DNA of 37,445 nucleotides from Alistipes sp. (GTDB lineage: Bacteria > Bacteroidota > Bacteroidia > Bacteroidales > Rikenellaceae): contig JAGAMA010000037.1 in NCBI GenBank assembly GCA_017624955.1, positions 1 to 37,445 on the forward strand, in the 5' to 3' direction. The notes beneath the pieces were generated by a model. It saw nothing but the letters and a program-made list of their open reading frames with translations, had not been told where the DNA came from and did no database searches. Every line of letters begins with the position of its first letter. Position 1 is the first letter of the stretch. Shown piece by piece: positions 1 to 6,340 of the stretch. Made by a program: the position numbers and the translations under genes.

Positions 1-141
1 AACACGCACATCAGCCAAGCAATGAAACCCTATCGAGCTTTGGCCGCCAAACTCTCCGATAATTTATCACCAAGTCTTAAACAGACGCTTCGGAATCTGC
101 TCTTGGAGATAGTCTTGCTGCTTGGCTTTGTATCAATCTAA
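1..141 (+). CDS. C-terminal fragment of an unidentified protein (5' end outside window)
   Basis: An open frame runs from the first base to a TAA at 139-141, giving the last 46 residues of a protein. The tail is hydrophobic and leucine-rich and ends LLLGFVSI. The minus strand is closed in all three frames here, and a hairpin follows shortly after the stop, which fits a real gene end. I do not recognise the family. A transposase or another mobile-element protein is possible given the surroundings, but nothing visible proves it. Confidence 0.4.
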   Translation, partial: NTHISQAMKPYRALAAKLSDNLSPSLKQTLRNLLLEIVLLLGFVSI

Positions 142-164
142 TTAGCGTACCTTTTAATCAACAA

Positions 165-184
165 AGGGAGGCGAAAACCTCCCT
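165..184. terminator. Hairpin between the partial gene and the RhuM gene
   Basis: AGGGAGG (165-171) pairs with CCTCCCT (178-184) around a CGAAAA loop. A T-rich stretch follows on the minus strand but not on the plus strand. It lies between two convergent genes and may help end transcription from either. Confidence 0.4.
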
Positions 185-227
185 CTGATTGTACCTATTT
201 AACTTAAAAGGTTATTTTGCAAACAAA

Positions 228-261
228 ATAGCCTATCATCCCACATGGGACAATAGGCTAT
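228..261 (-). terminator. Intrinsic terminator of the RhuM-family gene
   Basis: ATAGCCTAT (228-236) pairs with ATAGGCTAT (253-261), and an inner TCCCA/TGGGA stem lies between them, separated by small internal mismatches. Read on the minus strand the hairpin is followed by TTTTGTTTG. It lies about 20 bases past the stop of the minus-strand gene, which suits a rho-independent terminator. Confidence 0.7.
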
Positions 262-282
262 AAAAATCGATAAAAAGTTGAT

Positions 283-1278
283 TTATCTCCTCTTCAACTC
301 CTGCTCCAATTCAAAGAGTTCGCGCATATCCTCGGCATCGGCATCGAGTGCCTCTTGAGCTTTCCGTCGTGCATGGAACTCATCGTAGGTTTTGTGGGCA
401 TACTCCTCCATCTGCGCCGTGCTCACCGTGCCTGCACCAAGCAGCAGGGGCTGCTCGTTTGCCAACAGAATCTTGTCCACATTCTCGCGCCAATACCCCA
501 TCGTTAAATCTTTGCGGTTCTTGGCTCTAAACTCCGCCATCTCCAAGAAGATAACAACGAGGCGATTCAACGAATCCAACTCGTCAGCGGAAAGGTAGTT
601 CTTGGCAATAATCACATCCTGCTTGCGTACCACCGAGCCCTTCCACGATGTCAAACCCATGTTCGGCTCATCGGCTTTGGCGCGTTTCGTCACAATCTCG
701 CCGGCAGTGTAGCCGGTTACAGCGTAAAGCAGCTTGTTTTGCACGATGGCGAAAAACATCTGTGTAGCCTTGTCGGTGGCGTCGTAATCCACGCTGAGGG
801 CAAACAACTCGCGCACCTTTTGATAGAATCGCTTTTCCGAGGCTCGTATGTCGCGGATGCGAGCCAATAACTCGTCGAAGTAGTCAGGGCGTCCATCGGG
901 ATTCTTCAGACGCTCGTCGTCAATCACAAAGCCTTTGCGCAGGTACTCCGTCAGGTGACGATTCGCCCATTGACGGAACTGCACACCACGCACCGAACGC
1001 ACACGGAATCCAACTGCCATAATCATCTCCAACGAGTAGAATTTTACGGTGTAGTTCTTCCCATCTGCGGCAGTTGTCAAATAATCCTTTACAACTGAAT
1101 CTGCATTTAACTCTCTATCTTTGAGGATGCTTGCAATATGGAAACTTACATTTTGCTTCGAGGTGGCAAAAAGTTCAGCCATCTGCGACTGATTGAGCCA
1201 CACCGAGCCATCGCGTTCAAACAGACTGACGGTACTCTTCCCGTCGTCGGAGGTATATAGAATTAAGTTTTCGGGCAT
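283..1278 (-). CDS. RhuM-family protein
   Basis: The 331-aa product matches the virulence RhuM family, named after a gene on a Salmonella pathogenicity island; its biochemical function is not established. Visible hallmarks are the N-terminal WLNQSQMAELF and SKQNVSFHI segments, which look like a helix-turn-helix, then FRQWANRHLTEYLRKGFVID and a charged C-terminal helix. Length is normal for the family. I start at the ATG at 1278 rather than the in-frame codon at 1329, because the promoter at 1300-1307 lies between them and homologues begin close to this point. It is a single-gene unit with its own promoter and terminator. Members are common on mobile and defence-type islands, which fits this AT-rich block. 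Confidence 0.85.
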   Translation of the reverse strand: MPENLILYTSDDGKSTVSLFERDGSVWLNQSQMAELFATSKQNVSFHIASILKDRELNADSVVKDYLTTAADGKNYTVKFYSLEMIMAVGFRVRSVRGVQFRQWANRHLTEYLRKGFVIDDERLKNPDGRPDYFDELLARIRDIRASEKRFYQKVRELFALSVDYDATDKATQMFFAIVQNKLLYAVTGYTAGEIVTKRAKADEPNMGLTSWKGSVVRKQDVIIAKNYLSADELDSLNRLVVIFLEMAEFRAKNRKDLTMGYWRENVDKILLANEQPLLLGAGTVSTAQMEEYAHKTYDEFHARRKAQEALDADAEDMRELFELEQELKRR

Positions 1279-1299
1279 AGATATAGTGTATAATAAGTT

Positions 1300-1329
1300 C
1301 AAAGATAGTAAAAATAACAATTGGGGCAA
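1300..1329 (-). promoter_or_regulatory. Bacteroidetes-type promoter for the RhuM gene
   Basis: On the minus strand TATCTTTG (1307-1300) matches the -7 consensus TAnnTTTG, and TTG at 1329-1327 sits 19 bases upstream as the -33 element. The predicted transcript starts about 15-20 bases before the ATG at 1278. Confidence 0.65.
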
Positions 1330-1378
1330 TCATAAATTTGCATAAAAGAGGATGGTGTCGGCCATCCTCTTGCTTACA

Positions 1379-1603
1379 TTATCCCTTGGGAGGGAATGGG
1401 TCATTTCCGTGACTATCTTTGTCTCGAATTTGACCGTTAGGTCGATGAATTACCACTTCTCCACCATTGTTCTTAGCAATACCACGAGCAATCGCAATTG
1501 CCTCTCGTTGGGTGGGTGTGATTTTGGTAACTCTGCGGCTGCCCTCTCTTCGGACAGCCCAATCTCCGTTGTGCGGAACTACATGTTGATTTTTCTTCGT
1601 CAT
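1379..1603 (-). CDS. DUF2188-family small protein
   Basis: A 74-aa basic protein (MTKKNQHVVPHNGDWAVRRE, then PTQREAIAIARGIAKNNGGE and a short VVIHRPNGQIRDKDS segment). This matches the compact DUF2188 fold, whose function is unknown. The start at 1603 is fixed by an ATGA overlap with the stop of the upstream gene at 1600-1602, so translation is probably coupled. An earlier in-frame ATG at 1618 is less likely. It is the last gene of a minus-strand trio. Confidence 0.75.
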   Translation of the reverse strand: MTKKNQHVVPHNGDWAVRREGSRRVTKITPTQREAIAIARGIAKNNGGEVVIHRPNGQIRDKDSHGNDPFPPKG

Positions 1604-1992
1604 GCTACTTTGTCCCATAGTTGAACATATTCTACACAGGAGTTCTTCATGTCACTAATTACCTTGTCGTAATTGGATGGCGCAGGAATCGTATTCTGCT
1701 CCATTACATCAACTAAGAAGCAGCGTGAATGATCCACGATCTCGCCCTCATTCGCTACATGCTTGCTTAGGAAGTAGGCAATAAACGATGCCGCACGATA
1801 GGCAGCAGCGGGCTTCCACTTCTTCTTGCCAATCTTGAACTTTACAGCCCCTACATAGTGTTTACCATTCTCTTCCCAACGCAAAATAAGGTCAGGTGCA
1901 ACAATGATTCTCACTCCGGTAAACATACACTCCTTGATGGTGGCCTTGCTAAACGAGCAATGCACCTTACCAACCTGTTGCGGGAAATTCAT
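1600..1992 (-). CDS. Unknown protein, possible degenerate PD-(D/E)XK-like fold
   Basis: A 130-aa protein I do not recognise. Its centre, APDLILRWEENGKHYVGAVK then FKIGKKK, has the beta-hairpin look of a PD-(D/E)XK nuclease core: an Asp, a hairpin, then a strand with alternating Lys. The usual acidic residue two before the Lys is absent. After it come an alpha-helical AAYRAASFIAYFLSKHV segment and a Cys-containing tail. It is short for an active nuclease. It overlaps the downstream DUF2188 gene by 4 bases and follows the 89-aa gene by 38 bases, so the three are probably co-transcribed. The fold suggestion is inference only. Confidence 0.65.
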   Translation of the reverse strand: MNFPQQVGKVHCSFSKATIKECMFTGVRIIVAPDLILRWEENGKHYVGAVKFKIGKKKWKPAAAYRAASFIAYFLSKHVANEGEIVDHSRCFLVDVMEQNTIPAPSNYDKVISDMKNSCVEYVQLWDKVA

Positions 1993-2030
1993 ATCAATTT
2001 ATATCAACGCTGTTTCCTGTCATAGCGGGA

Positions 2031-2300
2031 CTACCGATTTTTATTGTTGCGTTTCCACTCTTTTTTGGTGGTGGTGTCGATGATGCCTTTACGGATCACG
2101 CAAACTGAATTCTCGTAGGTGCGGCCATCCGAGAAGTCGTAGTTTTTCATATAGTTGTAGGAGACACCAAGCGTACCATCATTCTCGTCCGTCTCGTGGT
2201 TGTCAAAAAGGGCTTTCAGGTTTCCGTAGAAATAGTTTTTACCTGTTGCCTTCACAACAAGATGCACCACACCTCGTTCTTGTTTCTTCTTTTCTTCCAT
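2031..2300 (-). CDS. Unknown small protein
   Basis: An 89-aa protein with a Lys/Glu-rich first ten residues (MEEKKKQERG), a beta-rich middle (VVHLVVKATGKNYFYGNLKA) and a very basic end (KKEWKRNNKNR). No signal peptide, membrane segment or Cys cluster is visible beyond one Cys. I cannot assign a family with confidence. It is first in the three-gene minus-strand operon and has a promoter-like TACTTTTG at 2327-2320. Confidence 0.65.
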   Translation of the reverse strand: MEEKKKQERGVVHLVVKATGKNYFYGNLKALFDNHETDENDGTLGVSYNYMKNYDFSDGRTYENSVCVIRKGIIDTTTKKEWKRNNKNR

Positions 2301-2319
2301 AGTTCAAGGTCAATCTACA

Positions 2320-2327
2320 CAAAAGTA
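2320..2327 (-). promoter_or_regulatory. -7 promoter element of the three-gene operon
   Basis: On the minus strand TACTTTTG matches TAnnTTTG 20 bases upstream of the ATG at 2300. I see no clear TTTG at the -33 position. Confidence 0.45.
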
Positions 2328-2399
2328 GTAAAAAAATCCATACACTCATTCATTATTCGATAAAAATGATGAATAAATTAAAAATAATCACTAAAAATG

Positions 2400-2430
2400 T
2401 TGCACAAATTAAAACTATTCCGTATATTTG
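2400..2430 (+). promoter_or_regulatory. Bacteroidetes-type promoter for the 54-aa gene and downstream recombinase
   Basis: TTG (2400-2402), a 20-base spacer and TATATTTG (2423-2430) match the -33/-7 consensus. The start of transcription would fall near 2437, leaving a short leader before the ATG at 2455. This also argues against the upstream in-frame TTG at 2428, which lies inside the -7 element. Confidence 0.7.
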
Positions 2431-2454
2431 TATCAACAAACAAGAGGTAGTACT

Positions 2455-2619
2455 ATGGCACAGAATCGAAAATATCACATTGGTTGTTCGGGTAGCGGTT
2501 GGGGCATTTGGGAGATTGCCACCGGCAAGAAGGTAATGGGATTTGGTCGTCGTAGAATCGCTGCCCTTGAAGCATGGTATGAGTTGGAGGGTTGGAAGAA
2601 GCCCGCAGTTTGGTATTGA
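2455..2619 (+). CDS. Unknown 54-aa protein
   Basis: A short basic protein, MAQNRKYHIGCSGSGWGIWE followed by ATGKKVMGFGRRR and a Trp/Tyr-rich end. The IGCSGSGWGIWEIATG strands resemble a small beta-sheet domain, loosely like the DUF2188 pattern of short strand, turn and basic helix. I do not recognise it. It follows a good promoter and is first in a plus-strand unit leading to the SH3-barrel protein and the small serine recombinase. Confidence 0.6.
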   Translation: MAQNRKYHIGCSGSGWGIWEIATGKKVMGFGRRRIAALEAWYELEGWKKPAVWY

Positions 2620-2654
2620 AAAAGTGGTATAGTGTAATAAAATTTCTTACAGAT

Positions 2655-2984
2655 ATGACAACGATAGTAGCAATGACAAACCGAGATATGTACCGTGCAG
2701 CGGTAATCTCGCAGCGAGTGAAAAATGATTTCGTAACAGGTTTACAGGTGGCGAAGTTGAACGAGTTGAAGGCTCGTATGCGCCGAGAAGTGGTAAAGTT
2801 TGCATACCTTAAAAAGAGTGGTGAGGTACGCATCGCTTATGGCACGATGATGTCCGCATTGGTTGGCGACCACATCAACGGTCGGGGCATTTGTGGTGAC
2901 GCACGCAAGGTCTGTACTTATTTCGATGTGGAGTGCGGAAATTTTCGATGCTTCCAACTTCAGGCATTAGTGCAAATTTGGTAA
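2655..2984 (+). CDS. SH3-like beta-barrel (DUF2693/WYL_2) protein
   Basis: A 109-aa protein. Residues about 35-105 (KARMRREVVKFAYLKKSGEV, then RIAYGT, a long loop, and TYFDVECGNFRCFQ) match the small SH3-barrel family called DUF2693 or WYL_2, common on Bacteroidetes mobile elements and of unknown function. The tail FRCFQLQALVQIW is the usual family ending. I chose the ATG at 2655. The longer frame from 2592 would overlap the preceding gene by 28 bases. The stop is 3 bases before the recombinase ATG, so the two are likely translated together. Confidence 0.75.
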   Translation: MTTIVAMTNRDMYRAAVISQRVKNDFVTGLQVAKLNELKARMRREVVKFAYLKKSGEVRIAYGTMMSALVGDHINGRGICGDARKVCTYFDVECGNFRCFQLQALVQIW

Positions 2985-2987
2985 GAT

Positions 2988-3605
2988 ATGGAGGTGGTTA
3001 TATATGCTCGTGTTTCAACGAAAGGGCAGGACTACGATCGTCAGTTGGTGGAGTTACGGGAGTATGCTCGGAAAATGGAGTATGAGGTGGTAGCTGAATT
3101 CACCGAGAAAATTTCGGGTGCGAAAAAGGTGGAGGAGCGTCAAGCCTTAATCGAGTTGTTAGCCTACACCGAAACGCACAAGGTTGATAAGGTGCTTATT
3201 TATGAGTGTAGTCGTTTATCAAGGCGCGCCGTCGATTTCCTTAGTGTAATAGAAAATCTTACAGCAAAGAGAATTTCGGTGTATATCCTCCCAAATGGGT
3301 TGGAGACCCTTCTTCCCAATGGGCAGCCCAACCCTATCGCACAGCTCGTAATGGGCATTTTGGCGCAATTTAATAGCATGGAGCGCAGTCTGATTAGAAG
3401 CCGAATGGAGTCAGGATACAACCACTTTCGTCAGCTTGGGGGACAGGTTGGCAGGAAGGTTGGTTACCGCAAAACCGAGGAGCAAATGCGGGCTGATTAT
3501 CCCAAGGAAATTCAGTTGCTAAAAAAGAGGTTATCGCTAAGAAATATCCAAGCAATTACCCAAACAAGCGTAAATACACTTCGAAAATTGAAAAATTTTA
3601 TCTAA
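2988..3605 (+). CDS. Small serine recombinase (resolvase/invertase family)
   Basis: A 205-aa site-specific recombinase. The catalytic motif YARVSTKGQDYDRQL places the nucleophile at Ser10. The resolvase core follows with YECSRLSR (conserved Arg residues) and the long E-helix region QLVMGILAQFNSMERSLIRS. A short C-terminal helix-turn-helix (about residues 172-205, LSLRNIQAITQTSVNTLRKL) should bind DNA. Length is typical for resolvases and invertases. It directly follows the SH3-barrel gene. It could resolve a transposition product, invert a DNA segment or serve the element's own maintenance; the target site is not visible. Confidence 0.9.
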   Translation: MEVVIYARVSTKGQDYDRQLVELREYARKMEYEVVAEFTEKISGAKKVEERQALIELLAYTETHKVDKVLIYECSRLSRRAVDFLSVIENLTAKRISVYILPNGLETLLPNGQPNPIAQLVMGILAQFNSMERSLIRSRMESGYNHFRQLGGQVGRKVGYRKTEEQMRADYPKEIQLLKKRLSLRNIQAITQTSVNTLRKLKNFI

Positions 3606-3643
3606 CTGGCATCCAGAAACTTAAAATTCTCAGATTTTTTTGG

Positions 3644-3911
3644 TATATTTGCACAGCTGCTGAGCAATAGTGCTCGCGGTTAGACGATTCTGTCGCCTAT
3701 AATCCACTAATTTTACGAGTAACATGAGTCCATAAAAAGGATTATTGTGCCCATGTGTGCACACCCATAAGGTATATGCCACCTTGACCGAACAGAAGTC
3801 TTATGGCCGATTTGAAAAGTAGGCATAAGAGGTCAAAAGCAAATAATCCCCAAGCCATAAAAAACACAACTGGTAAGGGGCGTGCGAAAGCACAAAATAC
3901 ACCGATAGACA
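3644..3911 (+). ncRNA. Structured non-coding stretch or leader upstream of the micro-ORF and large recombinase
   Basis: This 306-base gap between recombinase genes holds a -7 match, TATATTTG (3644-3651), and many complementary segments. GAGCA/TGCTC pair at 3662-3674. TTGACC (3784-3789) pairs with GGTCAA (3831-3836) and encloses TCTTATG (3799-3805) pairing with CATAAGA (3824-3830). A GNRA-type GTGC-GAAA-GCAC hairpin lies at 3883-3893. GGATTATT (3739-3746) can pair either with ATAATCC upstream (3699-3705) or with AATAATCC downstream (3842-3849), so two exclusive folds are possible. No reading frame of note is present before 3912. It is not a known RNA family to my eye. Confidence 0.45.
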
Positions 3912-4082
3912 ATGTTTCTTAAAAATGAAATCGATGAAACATTCATTACAAAATTCGCCGAGTTGGGCGTTACCAACGAAGAAAACATAATTACCATACT
4001 GAACGGCTTGGATGAAATTGCTGAGATTGGTTATGTGTGGTACAGGAATAAACTTGCTAAAAAAGATTGCACAAATGATTAA
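3912..4082 (+). CDS. 56-aa micro-ORF coupled to the large serine recombinase
   Basis: A short frame from ATG 3912 to TAA 4082 encodes an acidic N-terminal two thirds (MFLKNEIDETFITKFAELGV) and a basic end (YRNKLAKKDCTND). Its last 8 bases overlap the first 8 bases of the recombinase (ATG at 4075), an arrangement typical of translational coupling. I do not recognise the protein. It could be a small regulator or recombinase partner, or simply a device that loads ribosomes onto the next gene. No strong ribosome-binding site is seen, which is normal in Bacteroidetes. Confidence 0.6.
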   Translation: MFLKNEIDETFITKFAELGVTNEENIITILNGLDEIAEIGYVWYRNKLAKKDCTND

Positions 4083-5694
4083 AAAGAAAACAAAGAAAAA
4101 TCAGTTAGATCGATACGAGCGTATCGTAGCAGAGCGTAAAGCCCTTACCAAAAGTAACCGAGGAAAAGCCGTTATTTGGACCCGTGTATCATCCGAAGAT
4201 CAATACAAACACAATTTTTCGATTGACACACAAAAGAACGCTTGCACAGAATACTGCATTAAACAAGGCAAAGATATCAAGCAGTATTTTGGAGGCACCT
4301 TTGAATCAGCGAAAGTAGCAGGCGAAGGTTTCCTGAACATGGTAGGAGCGGTGCTTAATGATCCGGAAGTAGATACCATAGCGGTCATAGACTATGATCG
4401 ATTTAGTCGTAATTTGGAGGAAGGCATGGCTTACAAAGGACAACTCAATCGAAGTGGTGTTTCCATCGTTGCCGTCAATCAGCCTGTCGATCAATCCAAT
4501 ACCCTTGCGAAGCACATTGAAGCGATATTGCTAATCGTTGCCGATATCGACAACGCAATGCGCAAACAAAAGTGTTACGCAGGTATGGTGGCCTGTATCA
4601 AACGAGGAGAGTGGTTCGCAAAGCCTCCCTTAGGCTACACTTCGAAAAAGGTAAACCGTACCCACCAACTGACCATTAACGAAGAAGGGCGTATCCTTAA
4701 ATTGGCTTGGGAATGGGTCGCCAACGAACCTGACATATCTCAAGCCGTGATAGTAGAGAGGTTGAAAAACCGAGGGCTATCCATCAACAAACAACATCTA
4801 TCCGCCTGCCTTCGCAATTCGTTTTATTGCGGCCGGATCGAGCATTCATTTCTTGGCGGAGAGATTATCGAAGGAAAGCAGGAGAAGTTAATCTCACCTG
4901 CATTATTTGATAGGGTGCAGGAAATCTTGAATAGCAGCAATCATGCCGGTTATGAGCAGGCTGCTGTAACACCAAGGTTCCCGTTAAAAAATCATGTTCG
5001 GGCTTTTGGTCATGTCCTTTCGGGTTATACCGTTAAGAAGAAGGATTTGGACTACTACAAATATAGTGGCAAAGAGGGCAGCGTGAATGTGTCTGCTAAA
5101 GTGATGCACGCTAAATATGCAGAGTTGCTAAATGAGTTTACGGTGCCTGAGGAGTTAATCCCCATCCTCACCCTTGTATTACAGCAAAAATTCGAGGAGA
5201 AGGAGCAGGTAAGGGGAACTGAGGTGGCCGCCATCAAGAAACATATTGCCACCTTGAAAACCGAAATCAAGACCGTTAAACGCAACTATGCCTTGGACAA
5301 AATTGACGAGGAGACCTATCGGGATGTGGTTGGAGATATGAATGAAAAACTGCGCAAAGCCGAGGCTGCGTTGGAAATAGCCACGATGGATCTCTCTAAC
5401 CTTGCCTCGTACATTGACACAACTATCGAAATAGCTTGTAATTTAGGCACTTATTGGTTAGAACGCGATTTTGAGACCTGCCAAAAGATACAAAATTTGG
5501 TGTTCACTGAGGGGGTTCAATGGGATGCAAAAACGAAGAAGTATCTAACCGATAAGACGAATCTCTTCTTCGATAATATACGCTCATTATCAATGAGTTA
5601 TAAAGATGAAAAGACACAAAAAAAGGACAAATCTTGCGATTTGTCCTCTTTAGTAGCGGGGGGAGGACTCGAACCTCCGGCCTCCGGGTTATGA
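4075..5694 (+). CDS. Large serine recombinase/integrase
   Basis: A 539-aa protein with the resolvase catalytic domain (about 30-175; TRVSSEDQ gives Ser39 as nucleophile, with DYDRFSR), the Recombinase domain (about 185-290; AKPPLGYTSKK), then a region like the zinc ribbon (FGHVLSGYTVKKKDLDYYKY) in which the usual cysteines are missing, and a coiled coil (about 375-455). Such enzymes integrate and excise mobile elements. I start at 4075, where the ATG overlaps the preceding micro-ORF; the longer frame from 4012 is unlikely. The last roughly 25 codons read through the terminator and then 41 bases into the 3' half of the opposite-strand tRNA-fMet gene, ending at a TGA formed by the anticodon region. 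The true C-terminus therefore comes from chromosomal sequence. Confidence 0.9.
   Translation: MIKKKTKKNQLDRYERIVAERKALTKSNRGKAVIWTRVSSEDQYKHNFSIDTQKNACTEYCIKQGKDIKQYFGGTFESAKVAGEGFLNMVGAVLNDPEVDTIAVIDYDRFSRNLEEGMAYKGQLNRSGVSIVAVNQPVDQSNTLAKHIEAILLIVADIDNAMRKQKCYAGMVACIKRGEWFAKPPLGYTSKKVNRTHQLTINEEGRILKLAWEWVANEPDISQAVIVERLKNRGLSINKQHLSACLRNSFYCGRIEHSFLGGEIIEGKQEKLISPALFDRVQEILNSSNHAGYEQAAVTPRFPLKNHVRAFGHVLSGYTVKKKDLDYYKYSGKEGSVNVSAKVMHAKYAELLNEFTVPEELIPILTLVLQQKFEEKEQVRGTEVAAIKKHIATLKTEIKTVKRNYALDKIDEETYRDVVGDMNEKLRKAEAALEIATMDLSNLASYIDTTIEIACNLGTYWLERDFETCQKIQNLVFTEGVQWDAKTKKYLTDKTNLFFDNIRSLSMSYKDEKTQKKDKSCDLSSLVAGGGLEPPASGL
5617..5647 (-). terminator. Intrinsic terminator of tRNA-fMet
   Basis: AGGACAAATC (5624-5633) pairs perfectly with GATTTGTCCT (5638-5647) around TTGC. 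On the minus strand it is followed by seven T residues, right after the 3' end of the tRNA. It lies inside the last codons of the large recombinase on the other strand. Confidence 0.8.
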
Positions 5695-5726
5695 GCCCGA
5701 CGAGCTACCAACTGCTCTACCCCGCG
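5654..5726 (-). tRNA. Initiator tRNA-Met (CAT)
   Basis: A full cloverleaf of 73 bases is readable on the minus strand. The acceptor stem is CGCGGGG/CCCCGCT, with a D-arm GAGC/GCTC, an anticodon arm CGGG-CTCATAA-CCCG and a T-arm GGAGG-TTCGAGT-CCTCC. Three consecutive G:C pairs next to the anticodon loop and an unpaired first position (C1 opposite U72) are the marks of the formylated initiator. The CCA end is not encoded. The gene is intact although a mobile element lies against its 3' side. Confidence 0.95.
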
Positions 5727-5744
5727 ATGTATCGTTTTGCGTTG

Positions 5745-5776
5745 CAAAGATAAGGCAAAAAAGAATCAAAACCAAA
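5745..5776 (-). promoter_or_regulatory. Promoter of tRNA-fMet
   Basis: On the minus strand TTTG (5776-5773), a 20-base spacer and TATCTTTG (5752-5745) match the Bacteroidetes consensus exactly, 18 bases before the mature tRNA 5' end. Confidence 0.75.
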
Positions 5777-5782
5777 AGAAAA

Positions 5783-5801
5783 AGGGGAGAAAATCTCCCC
5801 T
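5783..5801 (-). terminator. Terminator of the lpxH-thyA-folA operon
   Basis: AGGGGAGA (5783-5790) pairs with TCTCCCCT (5794-5801). On the minus strand it is followed by TTTTTCTTTT. It lies about 40 bases beyond the folA stop. Confidence 0.75.
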
Positions 5802-5842
5802 CGTATCGTTATCGGCTGAAAATCAACTAAATAATTTTGTGA

Positions 5843-6328
5843 TTATTTTATTTTTCGCTCATAAGTCTCAAAGCGGAACGGATGGGGATACTCCACACCG
5901 CGCTCGAAACGCTCGCACTCGACCAGCTGCCAAGCCGTCGGATCCCAAGCAGGGAATTGCGTATCGCCTTCGTAGGGGTGTTCAACGACCGTGAGGTAAA
6001 AGCGATCGGCCACGGGCATCGCCTCGGCGTAGATCTGCGCACCGCCAATCACAAAGACCTCCTCATCAGCCCCAAACAGTGCGAGTGCCTCCTCCAACGA
6101 ATGGGCCACCTCGCACCCTTCGATCACCAGATCCTGGCGCGAAATCACCACATTACGACGATTGGGGAGCGGTCTGCCGAGCGATTCATAGGTCTTACGT
6201 CCCATCACCACGGGGTGGCCCGTCGTGATGCGACGGAAGTGCCTCATATCCTCCGTGATATGCCACAGAAGCCTATTTTTATCCCCAATGGTGCCGTTCT
6301 CGGCCACCGCAACAATTACAGAGATCAT
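5843..6328 (-). CDS. folA: Dihydrofolate reductase
   Basis: A 161-aa cytosolic enzyme that reduces dihydrofolate to tetrahydrofolate with NADPH, restoring the cofactor consumed by the neighbouring thymidylate synthase. It begins MISVIVAVAENGTIGDKNRL, followed by LLWHITEDMRHF with the substrate-binding acidic residue in the first helix. VVMGRKTYESLGRPLPNRRN is the NADPH-binding signature, and VFVIGGAQIYAEA is the conserved Gly-Gly motif. Length is standard. It lies 12 bases after thyA and is last in the operon. Confidence 0.97.
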   Translation of the reverse strand: MISVIVAVAENGTIGDKNRLLWHITEDMRHFRRITTGHPVVMGRKTYESLGRPLPNRRNVVISRQDLVIEGCEVAHSLEEALALFGADEEVFVIGGAQIYAEAMPVADRFYLTVVEHPYEGDTQFPAWDPTAWQLVECERFERGVEYPHPFRFETYERKIK

Positions 6329-6340
6329 CTTTGAGCAACA

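Noticed and set aside
283-1329. RhuM start at 1329
   Set aside because: The first 17 residues are not typical of the family and the -7 promoter element lies inside them.
2453-2833. 126-codon minus-strand frame
   Set aside because: It lies opposite two plus-strand genes that have a good promoter and family support.
5737-5994. 85-codon plus-strand frame
   Set aside because: It crosses the tRNA-fMet promoter, the folA terminator and the folA 3' end, and is Lys/Arg low complexity.
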